DNA of 64,000 bases, taken from assembly GCF_004795105.1 (NCBI RefSeq), contig NZ_SSBL01000009.1, forward strand, positions 124,001 to 188,000, read 5' to 3'. Of this stretch, positions 44,313 through 52,804 are shown one piece after another (position 1 is the stretch's first letter; every line of letters begins with the position of its first letter). The notes below the pieces were generated by a model. That model did no database searches. It was not told the DNA's origin and saw nothing but the letters and a program-made list of their open reading frames with translations. A program made the translations under genes and the position numbers. The DNA is from Streptomyces sp. A0642. GTDB taxonomy: Bacteria; Actinomycetota; Actinomycetes; Streptomycetales; Streptomycetaceae.

Positions 44313-45029
44313 TCACGTCCCGAGCTTGCGCCCGTACACGTAGACGTCGTCGCCGTTCTTCAGCAGGTTCCAGTACGACTTCGCGTCGGCGGTGCGCATG
44401 TTGACGCAGCCGTGCGAGCCCGGCGGGTTCCACATCTTCACGCCGACCGCGTGGAACGCCTGGCCGCCGTCGAAGAACTGGGAGTACGGCATCGACACGT
44501 GGTACAGCGACGAGACGTGGTTCTTGTGCTTCCAGTAGATCTTCTTGGCGCCCGTACGGGTCTCGTAGCCGTCCCGCCCGGTCCGCACCGGCACCGGCCC
44601 GAACTTCAGCTTGCTGCCGTCCTGGATCCAGGTGATCTGCCGGGTCAGGTCCACGCATGCGATGCGCCCCTTGTTCGTGGGGCACTTCTTGGCCTTGTTC
44701 GGGGTCTTCCCCGCCGCCTTCTGCGCGGTGAGCGTCTGCATGGTGCGCCAGGTGACGGGCCCGGCGTAGCCGATCGTGGGCGTGACCCCGTACTTGCTCT
44801 GGAACGAGCGGATCGCCTGGCAGTCGGCGGTCGACTGCTTGCCGTCCACCTTCAGGTGCAGGTACTTCTCGGCCTGCTTCTGGTACGGCCCCTTGGACGC
44901 CGTGCACGACGCCGCCTGGGCGGTGCCGCCGGTGCCGAGCACGAACGCCGGTACCGCGGTCAGACCGGCGACGGCCAGTGCGAGCCCGCGCCGCACCCGT
45001 ACGCTTCGTATGTTCCCCGTGACTCTCAT
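44313..45029 (-). CDS. Secreted L,D-transpeptidase
   Basis: 238 residues. A signal peptide (RVRRGLALAVAGLTAVPAFVLGTGGTAQA) precedes a short peptidoglycan-binding-like region (CQAIRSFQSKYGVTPTIGYAGPVTW) and the YkuD domain, whose nucleophile motif is SHGCVNMR. It is a shorter paralogue of the lipoprotein enzyme at 11671-12600, sharing HVSSLYHVSMPYSQFFDGGQAFH and a preceding Cys pair. It should make 3-3 peptidoglycan cross-links or attach proteins. It stands as a single gene. Confidence 0.92.
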   Translation of the reverse strand: MRVTGNIRSVRVRRGLALAVAGLTAVPAFVLGTGGTAQAASCTASKGPYQKQAEKYLHLKVDGKQSTADCQAIRSFQSKYGVTPTIGYAGPVTWRTMQTLTAQKAAGKTPNKAKKCPTNKGRIACVDLTRQITWIQDGSKLKFGPVPVRTGRDGYETRTGAKKIYWKHKNHVSSLYHVSMPYSQFFDGGQAFHAVGVKMWNPPGSHGCVNMRTADAKSYWNLLKNGDDVYVYGRKLGT

Positions 45030-45116
45030 GTGAACTCCAACTCCCCTTCGCGCGCCGTGCGGTGCTTCCGCCTGCTAGACGCGCGTCGGGGAGTCGATGG
45101 TTGTGCGCCGAATGTC

Positions 45117-46427
45117 TCAGTTCTGTACGGACGCCATCGCGGCCACCGGCCGACGCCGCTCGATGCGCGCCGCCCGCGACCCGTACAGCGTGATCGAGAC
45201 GACTCCGAGCACCGCCGCAAGGCCCAGCGCGACCGTGCCCGCCCAGCCCGCGGCGTGGAAGGCGACCGCGCCGAGCGTGCCGCCCGCGCTCGAGCCCAGG
45301 TAGTACGCCGACTGGTAGAGCGCCGACGCCTGGGCGCGGCCCGTGGTCGCCGTACGGCTCACGGAGGACGAGGCGACCGCGTGCCCGGCGAAGAAGCCGG
45401 CCGTGATCAGGACCAGGCCGAGGAGCACGGCGGCGAGCTGGCCGGCGAGCGAGAGCAGCAGCCCGGCGGCCGTGGTGGAGACGGCGAGGTACAGCGCGCC
45501 CCGGCGGCCCAGCCGGCCGACGAGCCGTCCCGCGGCGGCGGAGGAGACCGTACCGACGAGATACACGAGGAAGATCGAGCCGACGACCCCCTGCGGGAGG
45601 CTGAACGGCGCCTCGACGAGCCGGTAGCCGATCACCGTGTAGACCGCGCCGAACACCGTCATGAACAGGGCCCCGATCGCGTACAGCCGACGCAGCAGCG
45701 GGTCGGCGAGGTGCCCCCCGACGGTCTTCGCCAGTGCCTTCGGGTTCAGCGAACCGGGGGTGAAGTTCCGGGCCCGGGGGATCATGAAGTGGAAGACGAC
45801 CGCGCACGCCAGGGCCAGCAGCCCGACCGCGCCGAGCGCCGCGCGCCAGCCCCACGCCTGGGCGACCCAGCCGGTGAGGATGCGGCCGCTCATCCCGCCG
45901 ATGCTGTTACCGGCGACGAACAGCCCGATAGCGGCGACGAGCGCCTTCGGCCGGACCTCCTCCGCGAGATACGCCATCGCGGAGGCGGGCAGACCGGCGA
46001 GCGCGGCGCCCTGGAGGGCACGCAGCGCGATCAGCCAGCCGAGCGAGGGCGCGAACGGCACGAACAGTCCCACGGTCACCGCGACCACCAGCGAGGCCGT
46101 CATCATCTGCCGCCGCCCGAACCGCTCGGACAGCGCGCTCATCGGCAGCACACACAGCGCCAGCGCACCCGTCGCGGCGGACACCGTCCAGCTCGCCTGC
46201 CCCGCCGTGGCACCGAAGGACGCGGAGACGGCGGGCAACAGGGCCTGGGTGGAGTAGAGGAGCGCGAAGGTCGCGACACCGGCGGCGAAGAGCGCGAAGC
46301 TCATCCGGCGATAGCCGGGGCGACCGGGTTCGAGCCGGTCCGCCACGACGGCGGGAAGGGGTGCGGGGGACGACTGGGTCGAGGCGGCCACGATGAGGGT
46401 GGACGCCCCGGTACTGGCGGGAGGCAT
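45117..46427 (-). CDS. MFS transporter
   Basis: 436 residues from ATG 46427 with 12 predicted transmembrane helices. The helix 2-3 loop contains LSERFGRRQMMTAS, the MFS signature, and the symmetrical loop in the second half reads AAGRLVGRLGRRGALY. The sequence resembles the YnfM/arabinose-efflux-like exporters. It is divergent from a LysR gene 63 bases away, the usual arrangement for a LysR-controlled exporter. Substrate is unknown. Confidence 0.9.
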   Translation of the reverse strand: MPPASTGASTLIVAASTQSSPAPLPAVVADRLEPGRPGYRRMSFALFAAGVATFALLYSTQALLPAVSASFGATAGQASWTVSAATGALALCVLPMSALSERFGRRQMMTASLVVAVTVGLFVPFAPSLGWLIALRALQGAALAGLPASAMAYLAEEVRPKALVAAIGLFVAGNSIGGMSGRILTGWVAQAWGWRAALGAVGLLALACAVVFHFMIPRARNFTPGSLNPKALAKTVGGHLADPLLRRLYAIGALFMTVFGAVYTVIGYRLVEAPFSLPQGVVGSIFLVYLVGTVSSAAAGRLVGRLGRRGALYLAVSTTAAGLLLSLAGQLAAVLLGLVLITAGFFAGHAVASSSVSRTATTGRAQASALYQSAYYLGSSAGGTLGAVAFHAAGWAGTVALGLAAVLGVVSITLYGSRAARIERRRPVAAMASVQN

Positions 46428-46455
46428 GCCACGAACGTAGGCTCCACCCCTTTCA

Positions 46456-46468
46456 TGCGTCCAATGCA
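46456..46468. promoter_or_regulatory. Possible LysR T-N11-A box
   Basis: TGCGTCCAATGCA lies in the MFS/LysR intergenic region and has T-N11-A spacing with TGC/GCA ends. The dyad is short, so this is only a candidate. Confidence 0.35.
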
Positions 46469-46490
46469 CAAACCCCCGATAATCAATCCC

Positions 46491-47444
46491 ATGGCGCATC
46501 AGTACAGCTCACAGCCCCGGCTGTCACCGAGCAGTTACGAAGAAGACATCCGCACGGTCCTCGCGCCGCGCCTCGCGTACTTCGAGGCGGTCGCCCGCCA
46601 CGAACACGTCACCCGCGCGGCGCACGAGCTGGGCGTGCCGCAGTCGACGCTCTCGCGGGCGATGGTCCGACTGGAACAGGACCTGGGCGTCGCCCTGTTC
46701 GCCCGCACGGGCCGCACGGTCTCCCTCACCCCGGCGGGCCGCACCTTCCTCGGTTCGGCGGAACGGGCCCTGGCGGAGGTGGAGAAGGCCGCCGACTCGG
46801 TACGGGCCGACGCGGACCCCACCGCCGGCAAGGTCGCCTTCGGCTTCCTCCACACGATGGGCTCCGAAACCGTCCCCGCCCTCATCCGCGCCTTCCGCGT
46901 CGACCACCCCCGGGTGCGCTTCCAGCTCGTCCAGAACTACGGCGAGGCCATGATCGAACGCCTCCGCGCCGGAGACCTCGACCTCTGCCTCACGTCACCG
47001 GTCCCCGACGCCCCGGACCTCGTCGCCCGCCGCCTGGACGAACAGCGCCTGCGCCTGGTCGTCCCCGAGGACCACCGCCTGGCCACCCGCCGCCGCATCC
47101 GCCTGGCGGAGGCCGCCGAAGAAACCTTCGTCACCCTTGAGCCCGGCTACGGCCTGCGCCGCATCACGGACGACCTCTGCACCCAGGCGGGCTTCGTCCC
47201 CCGGGTCGCCTTCGAGGGCGAGGAGGCGGAGACCTTGCGGGGCCTGGTCGCGGCGGGCCTGGGCGTGGCATTGCTCCCGCCCCCCGCGGTGGCCCGCCCC
47301 GGGGTGGTGGAACTGACGGTGACGGCACCGCGGGCCGCCCGGGAGATCGGGGTGGCCTGGCTGGACGGGCACCCGGACACCCCGCCGGTGGCGGCGTTCA
47401 AGAAGTTCCTGCTGTCGCGACGGGGGAACCTGCTGCCGGACTGA
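46491..47444 (+). CDS. LysR-family transcriptional regulator
   Basis: 317 residues from ATG 46491; upstream ATG codons at 46455 and 46464 are in frame but overlap the presumed operator. The N-terminal winged HTH is LAYFEAVARHEHVTRAAHELGVPQSTLSRAMVRLEQDLGVALFARTGRTVSLTPAG. The periplasmic-binding-like effector domain follows (KVAFGFLHTMGSETVPALI... and ...GLVAAGLGVALLPPPAV). It probably controls the divergent MFS exporter gene. Confidence 0.92.
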   Translation: MAHQYSSQPRLSPSSYEEDIRTVLAPRLAYFEAVARHEHVTRAAHELGVPQSTLSRAMVRLEQDLGVALFARTGRTVSLTPAGRTFLGSAERALAEVEKAADSVRADADPTAGKVAFGFLHTMGSETVPALIRAFRVDHPRVRFQLVQNYGEAMIERLRAGDLDLCLTSPVPDAPDLVARRLDEQRLRLVVPEDHRLATRRRIRLAEAAEETFVTLEPGYGLRRITDDLCTQAGFVPRVAFEGEEAETLRGLVAAGLGVALLPPPAVARPGVVELTVTAPRAAREIGVAWLDGHPDTPPVAAFKKFLLSRRGNLLPD

Positions 47445-47487
47445 GGGGGCGTGACATGCGGTCGGCGTTCGCCGCGGGTGTGGCTGC

Positions 47488-48042
47488 TCAGTACGGAGCC
47501 ATCACCAGGTCGCCGATCACCGGGAGCCCGACCTGCGCGGCCAGCCAGGGCGCGCGCTCGGCCTCGATCTGCTTCACGTGGACGAAGACGGTGTGATCGG
47601 TGGCGGGCTCTTCCAGGTCGAGGTCGCGGACGTTCACGCACAGGGTCACGAACGCGCCTCTGGAACCACCGATATCCAGGCCGACTTCAGGGGCGGCCGG
47701 CCAGCCCACGAAGTCCCACCGCACCGTGGCAGGCGTGTCATGCAGCGATCCGAGAAACGCTCCCACCGTCTCCGGTGCCGCTGCGCAGGCCCTCAAGCGA
47801 ATGGGCAGATGCGCCGACGGATCGTCGCCGTCCTCCGATGAGGCACTGTCGTCTTCGGTGTACCACGTCGCCCTCGGCAACACCTCCAACAGAGGCGTCA
47901 GGGTTCTTGTCGAGGAGATGTGTGCCTCGTAGTCGATTTCGAGCTCTCGCAGGTCAGCGATTGCCAGCAACCGCTCGACAACGCGCAGCCCTTCCGACAG
48001 ATCGGTCGTTCTGAGGACGGGTTGCGCATACGAGTTGGCCAT
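47488..48042 (-). CDS. Hypothetical protein
   Basis: 184 residues from ATG 48042, soluble, acidic, no signal peptide or membrane helix. The C-terminal half (TVRWDFVGWPAAPEVGLDIGGSRGAFVTLCVNVRDLDLEEP...VFVHVKQIEAERAPWLAAQVG) looks like beta-strands of a compact domain. I recognise no family. Base composition is slightly less GC-rich than neighbours. Convergent with the LysR gene. Confidence 0.65.
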   Translation of the reverse strand: MANSYAQPVLRTTDLSEGLRVVERLLAIADLRELEIDYEAHISSTRTLTPLLEVLPRATWYTEDDSASSEDGDDPSAHLPIRLRACAAAPETVGAFLGSLHDTPATVRWDFVGWPAAPEVGLDIGGSRGAFVTLCVNVRDLDLEEPATDHTVFVHVKQIEAERAPWLAAQVGLPVIGDLVMAPY

Positions 48043-48104
48043 GGGCGGTGATTCTGTCGAGCTCAGTGCTGCGGCGCGACCACGTTTCGTACGCCGAGCG
48101 CCTC

Positions 48105-48296
48105 TCAGGGTGCGACGGTGGACGCGTACGCGGTGAAGTCCGACCACGCGGTGGCGGAGACGGTGAGCGGGCGGCGGGCGGTGTCCTTGGAGTCGCGGAC
48201 GTGGACGGCGTGGGGGCGCAGGGCCACCTCGATGCAGTTGTCGCCGTCGCCGCCGCTGTAGCTGCTCTTGAACCAGTCCCGCTCTGTGGTGCTCAT
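48105..48296 (-). CDS. DUF397-domain protein
   Basis: 63 residues with the classic DUF397 pattern: WFKSSYSGGDGDNCIEVAL, then VHVRDSKD and a tail TVSATAWSDFTAYA. These small proteins are partners of adjacent DUF5753 HTH regulators in streptomycetes and may act as toxin-like or antagonist components. Its ATG overlaps the regulator stop by four bases (ATGA), so the two are co-translated. Confidence 0.92.
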   Translation of the reverse strand: MSTTERDWFKSSYSGGDGDNCIEVALRPHAVHVRDSKDTARRPLTVSATAWSDFTAYASTVAP

Positions 48297-49141
48297 AGCG
48301 CTCCTCGCATCCGTTCCAGCAAGCTCACCGTAGCCCGGCAGTCCAGGGCCTGGGAACGCAGCTTGCCATAGCGCTGAAGCAGGATGCTCACTTCACTCGG
48401 AGCGGTGAGCAGGGCGCTTGAACGGTGTCCTTCGGTGTAGCCGAACCACTGGTTGCGAGGGCTCTCGGCGAGGTACAACTGCCCATCGATCCCTGTGTGA
48501 TCCTCCTGCCGGAGTGGCATGATCTGGATTTCGACGTTGGTGTACCGGCCCATGGCCAGCAGGTGTTCGATGACGAAGGCGGTAACGCCCTCCCCACCCA
48601 CCTGACGCTCCAGAACGGCTTGCTCGATGACGAAGCTGAAAGCGGTGTTGGGGCGTTCGCACAGCAGTCGCTGCCGTTCGAGCCGGGCCGCTACTTGCCG
48701 TTGGATCTGTGTCTCCGTGAGCGGCGGCAGCTGGCGTTCAAACAGGGCTCGGATGTAGCCCTCCGGCTGTAACAGCCCAGGGACCCCCCTGCACTCGTAC
48801 GCGTACAGCGTGATCGCCTCCTCCTCGATCCCCGCCCACTGCTGGAACCAGGAGGCGAGCCCGGCCCTCCTGCGCAGGCTCCGCGCGGCGGCGCCCAGAA
48901 CCTTCCCCGCGACCGGCCCCAGAGCCTCCGCCGCCCGCTCGGGGAGGTTGTCCGGCGGGAATCTCTTGCCCTGCTCGATCTTGGCGATGTAGGCGGGCGA
49001 GTACTGCACGCGGGGCGCGAACTCCTCCTGCGTGAGGCCCGCGGCCTCGCGCAGGGCCTTTATGACCGCACCGAACGTCCGCAGACTGTCGGACAGCTCG
49101 GGTTCGCCGTTCGCCGTGGTGTTCTCGTGGTCTGACGTCAT
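48293..49141 (-). CDS. XRE-type helix-turn-helix regulator with DUF5753 domain
   Basis: 282 residues. The N-terminal HTH (FGAVIKALREAAGLTQEEFAPRVQYSPAYIAKIEQGKRFPP) is followed by the DUF5753 sensor-like domain (SWFQQWAGIEEEAITLYAYECRGVPGLLQPEGYIRALF...). It forms the regulator/DUF397/ATP-binding trio typical of streptomycete WhiJ- and AbaA-like loci, which tune development and antibiotic production. It is divergent from the ATP-binding protein gene, with a 12-bp inverted repeat between them that could be its operator. Confidence 0.93.
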   Translation of the reverse strand: MTSDHENTTANGEPELSDSLRTFGAVIKALREAAGLTQEEFAPRVQYSPAYIAKIEQGKRFPPDNLPERAAEALGPVAGKVLGAAARSLRRRAGLASWFQQWAGIEEEAITLYAYECRGVPGLLQPEGYIRALFERQLPPLTETQIQRQVAARLERQRLLCERPNTAFSFVIEQAVLERQVGGEGVTAFVIEHLLAMGRYTNVEIQIMPLRQEDHTGIDGQLYLAESPRNQWFGYTEGHRSSALLTAPSEVSILLQRYGKLRSQALDCRATVSLLERMRGAL

Positions 49142-49216
49142 CGCCGCCGCCCCGTCTTCCGTGCATCGATCAACTCATCAATGATCACGGACGGTTACTC
49201 ACCCGGTCCAGAGCGT

Positions 49217-49246
49217 GCACCCATACAGGTGGATCTGTATGGGTGC
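49217..49246. promoter_or_regulatory. Inverted repeat between HTH regulator and ATPase genes
   Basis: Perfect 12-base arms GCACCCATACAG (49217-49228) and its complement (49235-49246) around a 6-base spacer, with a locally AT-rich core. It could be an operator or a leader hairpin for the ATPase mRNA. Confidence 0.7.
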
Positions 49247-49288
49247 CGTTCCTGCTGGAAGCGGTGGCTGAGGCGGAACGCTTGGCGC

Positions 49289-49780
49289 ATGACAGCACTG
49301 CGCCAAGCCCAACCGCCGACAACCGTAAGCGTGTTCGTGCAACGCTGCTCCGCCACCCGCCTGGGCGCGACCCTCGCGAGGCGGCTGGCCGTGTGGAAAC
49401 TCGACACCTGGGGGGTCCCGTACGACACCCAACTCTCGGACACCGTGGCGCTCCTCGTCGCGGAACTCGCGGCCAACGCGGTCCTCCACGGACGCGTGTC
49501 CGGGCGCGACTTCGAGTTGCGGCTCTCGTACGCGTACGGAACCGGAGTCGTACGGGTCGAGATCTCCGACACCCACGAGGCCCGACCGGACCCCGCGTCC
49601 GTTTCGCAGCCCGACGCCGAGGCCGACGGCGGCAGGGGACTCGTCATCGTGGAGGCCCTTGCCGCCCGGTGGGGCGTGAGCGACCGGCTCGGTCCGGGGA
49701 AGACCGTGTGGGCGGAAGCGGAGATCCCTCCGCCCGGTGGGGCGTCCCCTCCGGGCGGAGCGGCTCAGGCGGACCGGTGA
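49289..49780 (+). CDS. HATPase_c anti-sigma/regulatory ATP-binding protein
   Basis: 163 residues from ATG 49289; an in-frame ATG at 49181 would place the inverted repeat inside the gene. GHKL-type ATP-binding motifs are LLVAELAANAVLHG (N box), VRVEISDTHE (G1 box) and GGRGLVIVEALAARWGV (G2 box). Such RsbW-like stand-alone ATPases occur with HTH/DUF397 pairs. A kinase or anti-sigma role is inferred. The end overlaps the convergent membrane-protein gene by 16 bases. Confidence 0.88.
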   Translation: MTALRQAQPPTTVSVFVQRCSATRLGATLARRLAVWKLDTWGVPYDTQLSDTVALLVAELAANAVLHGRVSGRDFELRLSYAYGTGVVRVEISDTHEARPDPASVSQPDAEADGGRGLVIVEALAARWGVSDRLGPGKTVWAEAEIPPPGGASPPGGAAQADR

Positions 49781-50181
49781 GTCCTCCGGGCTGCCCCGGA
49801 GGGGCCCTCGGCGCGCAGGCGTGCGGTCCGGGCGAGGCGGAAGTCGAGGTAGGCCAGGGCCGCGACGATGACGGGAGCGAGGGTGCACATCAGCACCACC
49901 CGCAGGGCGCCGTCGGTCAGGGTGGCCACCATGACGATCACGACCGTACCGGCCACGAAACCCAGGATCTGCCGGTAGGACCGGAAGGATCCGATGGTCA
50001 GGGGCCTGCTGCTCTCCTCCGGCTCCTCCTCCGAGAAGGCGGCTCGGAGAGGATGGTCGGCCCCCTCCTTGCGTGCCTGGTGCCAGGCCAGGAACAGACG
50101 GGTGAGCACATAGACGGCGAACGCACCGAGGTAGATCCACCACTCGGTCGGACTGTCGGGTAAGGAGCGCGCCAGAGTCAT
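49765..50181 (-). CDS. Small membrane protein, hypothetical
   Basis: 138 residues with three hydrophobic segments: EWWIYLGAFAVYVLTRLFLAW near the N-terminus and ILGFVAGTVVIVMVATL plus VLMCTLAPVIVAALAYL in the second half, with an acidic loop between. No family recognised. It is convergent with, and overlaps, the ATPase gene. Confidence 0.7.
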   Translation of the reverse strand: MTLARSLPDSPTEWWIYLGAFAVYVLTRLFLAWHQARKEGADHPLRAAFSEEEPEESSRPLTIGSFRSYRQILGFVAGTVVIVMVATLTDGALRVVLMCTLAPVIVAALAYLDFRLARTARLRAEGPSGAARRTHRSA

Positions 50182-50261
50182 GACGCCTCGCGTACCCCGG
50201 CCCCGTGGGAACAGACGATTCCGTATCCCGAAGGCTCACGGCTCCCTCCGCGCCGGCCCTC

Positions 50262-51023
50262 TCACCCCCGCAGCGACTCCCCGAACCCCGCCGCCAGCGG
50301 CATCCGCAGTCCCAGCGGCGGCGGGGCCGCCAGTGCGTCCGCGAGGGGGCGGGCGTAGCCCCGGCCGAAGAGGGAACCGCGGATGAAGTCCGCGGCCAGG
50401 GCGGTCACTTCCCTGTGGTGCTGGCGCAGGGCGTGGCCGTCCGAGTGGACCTCGAAGCGGCAGGTGTCGCGGTTGGACTTCTTGGCGCGTTCGGCCAGGC
50501 GGAAGGAGAGCTCGGGCTCCGAGCGGGCGTCGTTCGTGCCGTGGACGAGGAGGACGTGGCGGCCGACCAGGTGCTTGACCGGTTCCGGTTCGGCGTCCGG
50601 GCCGGCCGGCAGCCAGGGGGCCATCGCGAGGACCGAGGTGACGGCCGGGTGGCCGCCCGCGCGGAGGGCCGCCCGGCCGCCCATGCCGTGGCCGGCCAGG
50701 CAGACGGGGATGTCGCCGTAGCGGCGTACGACCTCGTCCACCGCCCATTCGGCGTCCGCCGCGAGGTGGGCTTCCGCGGTGTTCCAGCCGCGGCAGCGGT
50801 AGTGCACGACGTGGGCGGAGAGGCCGTCGTCGGCGCCGGCGCGGGCCAGGGCCCGGGCGAGGGGGAGCCGGCGGGCGTAGGAGAGGGAGGAGGGGCGGCG
50901 GTACGAGTAGGGCTCGCCGTCCGGGAGCAGCAGGACCACGCCGCTGACCGTGGGAGATGCTCCGGCCGTCCTGACGGCCCGTCCCAGCCTTGCAGCAGGC
51001 AGGGGGAGTGCGCGCTGTGCCAT
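50262..51023 (-). CDS. Alpha/beta-hydrolase fold protein with glycine at the nucleophile position
   Basis: 253 residues. The fold is indicated by SGVVLLLPDGE, LSAHVVHYRCRGWN, a nucleophile elbow and VLLVHGTNDARSEPE (acid region), then HSDGHALRQHH (histidine region). The elbow reads LAGHGMGGRAAL: the residue that should be Ser, Cys or Asp in GxSxG is Gly (codon GGC). The protein may therefore be inactive or use another mechanism. It is divergent from add, with only ~100 bases between. Confidence 0.85.
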   Translation of the reverse strand: MAQRALPLPAARLGRAVRTAGASPTVSGVVLLLPDGEPYSYRRPSSLSYARRLPLARALARAGADDGLSAHVVHYRCRGWNTAEAHLAADAEWAVDEVVRRYGDIPVCLAGHGMGGRAALRAGGHPAVTSVLAMAPWLPAGPDAEPEPVKHLVGRHVLLVHGTNDARSEPELSFRLAERAKKSNRDTCRFEVHSDGHALRQHHREVTALAADFIRGSLFGRGYARPLADALAAPPPLGLRMPLAAGFGESLRG

Positions 51024-51095
51024 GACGCAACAGTGTCAGAAGGGCAGATGTACGCCACCCGTATTCGCGGTCTCTGTTACGTATCGGGAGCGCGC

Positions 51096-51109
51096 TCTAC
51101 GCGCGTAGG
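51096..51109 (+). promoter_or_regulatory. Nucleoside-regulon operator upstream of add
   Basis: TCTACGCGCGTAGG, one mismatch from the consensus. It lies 15 bases before ATG 51125. TAGAGT at 51112-51117 could be the -10 element, placing the operator in the promoter spacer and making the mRNA near-leaderless. Confidence 0.78.
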
Positions 51110-51124
51110 CGTTAGAGTGCGTGG

Positions 51125-52279
51125 ATGATGAGCCCCACCCTCAATGTGCCCGGCCAGGATCAGATCCGGCGTGCCCCCAAGGTCCTTCTCCACGACCACC
51201 TCGACGGCGGCCTGCGCCCGGGGACGGTCGTCGAACTCGCCGCGGCCAACGGATACGACGGACTTCCCGAGACGGATGCCGACAAGCTCGGCGTCTGGTT
51301 CCGGGAGGCCGCGGACTCCGGTTCGCTGGAGCGGTATCTCGAGACGTTCGCCCATACCTGCGCCGTGATGCAGACCCGAGACGCGCTCGTCAGGGTCGCC
51401 GCCGAGTGCGCCGAGGACCTCGCCGCCGACGGTGTCGTCTACGCCGAGATCCGGTACGCCCCCGAGCAGCACCTGGAAGCCGGTCTGAGCCTCGAAGAGG
51501 TCGTCGAGGCCGTCAACGAGGGCTTCCGGGAGGGCGAGCGCCGGGCGCGCCAGGACGGCAACCGGATCAGGGTGGGCGCGCTGCTCACCGCGATGCGCCA
51601 CGCCGCGCGTTCGCTGGAGATCGCGGAGCTGGCCAACCGCTACCGCGAGCAGGGTGTCGTCGGCTTCGACATCGCCGGCGCCGAGGCGGGCTTCCCGCCC
51701 ACCCGGCACCTCGACGCCTTCGAGTACCTCAAGCGCGAGAACAACCACTTCACCATCCACGCGGGCGAGGCCTTCGGCCTGCCGTCGATCTGGCAGGCCA
51801 TCCAGTGGTGCGGCGCCGACCGGCTCGGCCACGGCGTCCGGATCATCGACGACATCGAGGTCGCGGAGGACGGCAGCGTGAAGCTCGGCCGCCTCGCCTC
51901 GTACGTACGGGACAAGCGCATCCCGCTGGAGATGTGCCCGACCTCCAACCTGCAGACCGGTGCCGCGACCTCGTACGCCGAGCACCCGATCGGGCTGCTG
52001 CGCCGCCTGCACTTCCGGGCCACCGTGAACACGGACAACCGGCTGATGAGCGGTACCAGCATGAGCCGGGAATTCGAGAAGCTGACCGAAGCCTTCGGAT
52101 ACACGCTCGACGACATGCAGTGGTTCACCGTCAATGCGATGAAATCAGCATTCATTCCTTTCGATGAACGTCTGGCCATGATCAATGACGTCATCAAGCC
52201 CGGATACGCCGAGCTGAAATCCGAATGGCTCTTCGAGCAGACCGCTGCGACCAGGGTTTCCAGCTCGCTCGCCGGCTGA
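51125..52279 (+). CDS. add: Adenosine deaminase
   Basis: 384 residues of the metal-dependent deaminase barrel: LLHDHLDGGLRPGT (HxH metal ligands), FTIHAGEAFG (metal His and catalytic Glu region), RLGHGVRIIDD (catalytic His) and TVNTDNRLMSGT (metal Asp). It converts adenosine and deoxyadenosine to inosine forms and belongs functionally with the nucleoside importer, cdd and deoA. The start lacks a clear ribosome-binding site, consistent with a leaderless transcript; ATG 51128 is an alternative. Confidence 0.96.
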   Translation: MMSPTLNVPGQDQIRRAPKVLLHDHLDGGLRPGTVVELAAANGYDGLPETDADKLGVWFREAADSGSLERYLETFAHTCAVMQTRDALVRVAAECAEDLAADGVVYAEIRYAPEQHLEAGLSLEEVVEAVNEGFREGERRARQDGNRIRVGALLTAMRHAARSLEIAELANRYREQGVVGFDIAGAEAGFPPTRHLDAFEYLKRENNHFTIHAGEAFGLPSIWQAIQWCGADRLGHGVRIIDDIEVAEDGSVKLGRLASYVRDKRIPLEMCPTSNLQTGAATSYAEHPIGLLRRLHFRATVNTDNRLMSGTSMSREFEKLTEAFGYTLDDMQWFTVNAMKSAFIPFDERLAMINDVIKPGYAELKSEWLFEQTAATRVSSSLAG

Positions 52280-52290
52280 TCGACGGTCTT

Positions 52291-52329
52291 CGGGAAACGG
52301 CCGGGAGCGTGACTTCCGGCCGTTTTCCG
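52291..52329 (+). terminator. Terminator of add
   Basis: A 17-bp stem with two GU pairs and a 5-base loop begins 12 bases after the add stop. TGTCTTTCGATGTTT follows. Confidence 0.82.
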
Positions 52330-52413
52330 TGTCTTTCGATGTTTGCGGGAGGGGCAGCGAGCTGACTAACTTGCAGAGCCGCTCACATCCCCTTCCCCAA
52401 GGATGAATTTCAC

Positions 52414-52728
52414 ATGAAGCAGTCTGCTGCCAGGACTCTCGGCGTCGCCGCTCTCGGTGCCGCTTTCGCCGCTGCCGCCGCCGGTACCGCGTCGGCTTCC
52501 GCGCTGCCGCTGGAGACCGCGACCAGCGCCCTGCCGGTCGCCGGCGCCCTGGCGAACGCCACGTCGACCCTGCCGGTCCAGGACACCGCCACCCAGCTGC
52601 TCGGCACCAGCCAGACGAAGGTCCTGGGCGACGTCACCGCCCCGGCCAAGGGCCTCCTCGGCGGTCTGCCCGCCGGTGGTCTGACGACCAGCGGTCTGTC
52701 GGCCAACGGACTGCCGCTCGGCCGCTGA
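52414..52728 (+). CDS. Small exported low-complexity protein
   Basis: 104 residues: a signal peptide (AARTLGVAALGAAFAAAAAGTASA), then about 75 residues of Ala/Leu/Gly/Thr/Pro-rich sequence without cysteine (ALPLETATSALPVAGALANATSTLPVQ...LLGGLPAGGL). AAGGA lies ~10 bases upstream. Function unknown; the composition recalls small secreted surface proteins but lacks the chaplin motif. A similar protein is encoded at 58672-59088. Confidence 0.82.
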   Translation: MKQSAARTLGVAALGAAFAAAAAGTASASALPLETATSALPVAGALANATSTLPVQDTATQLLGTSQTKVLGDVTAPAKGLLGGLPAGGLTTSGLSANGLPLGR

Positions 52729-52744
52729 GCCCGGTTCCGCACCT

Positions 52745-52787
52745 GCCTGTGGGCGGGCACCCGTAGGCCGGGTGCCCGCCCACAGGC
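52745..52787. terminator. Bidirectional terminator, small exported protein / PspC gene
   Basis: 19-base perfect arms (52745-52763 and 52769-52787) around a 5-base loop, between convergent genes. Confidence 0.9.
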
Positions 52788-52804
52788 GTGCGGAGGGACG
52801 AGGA

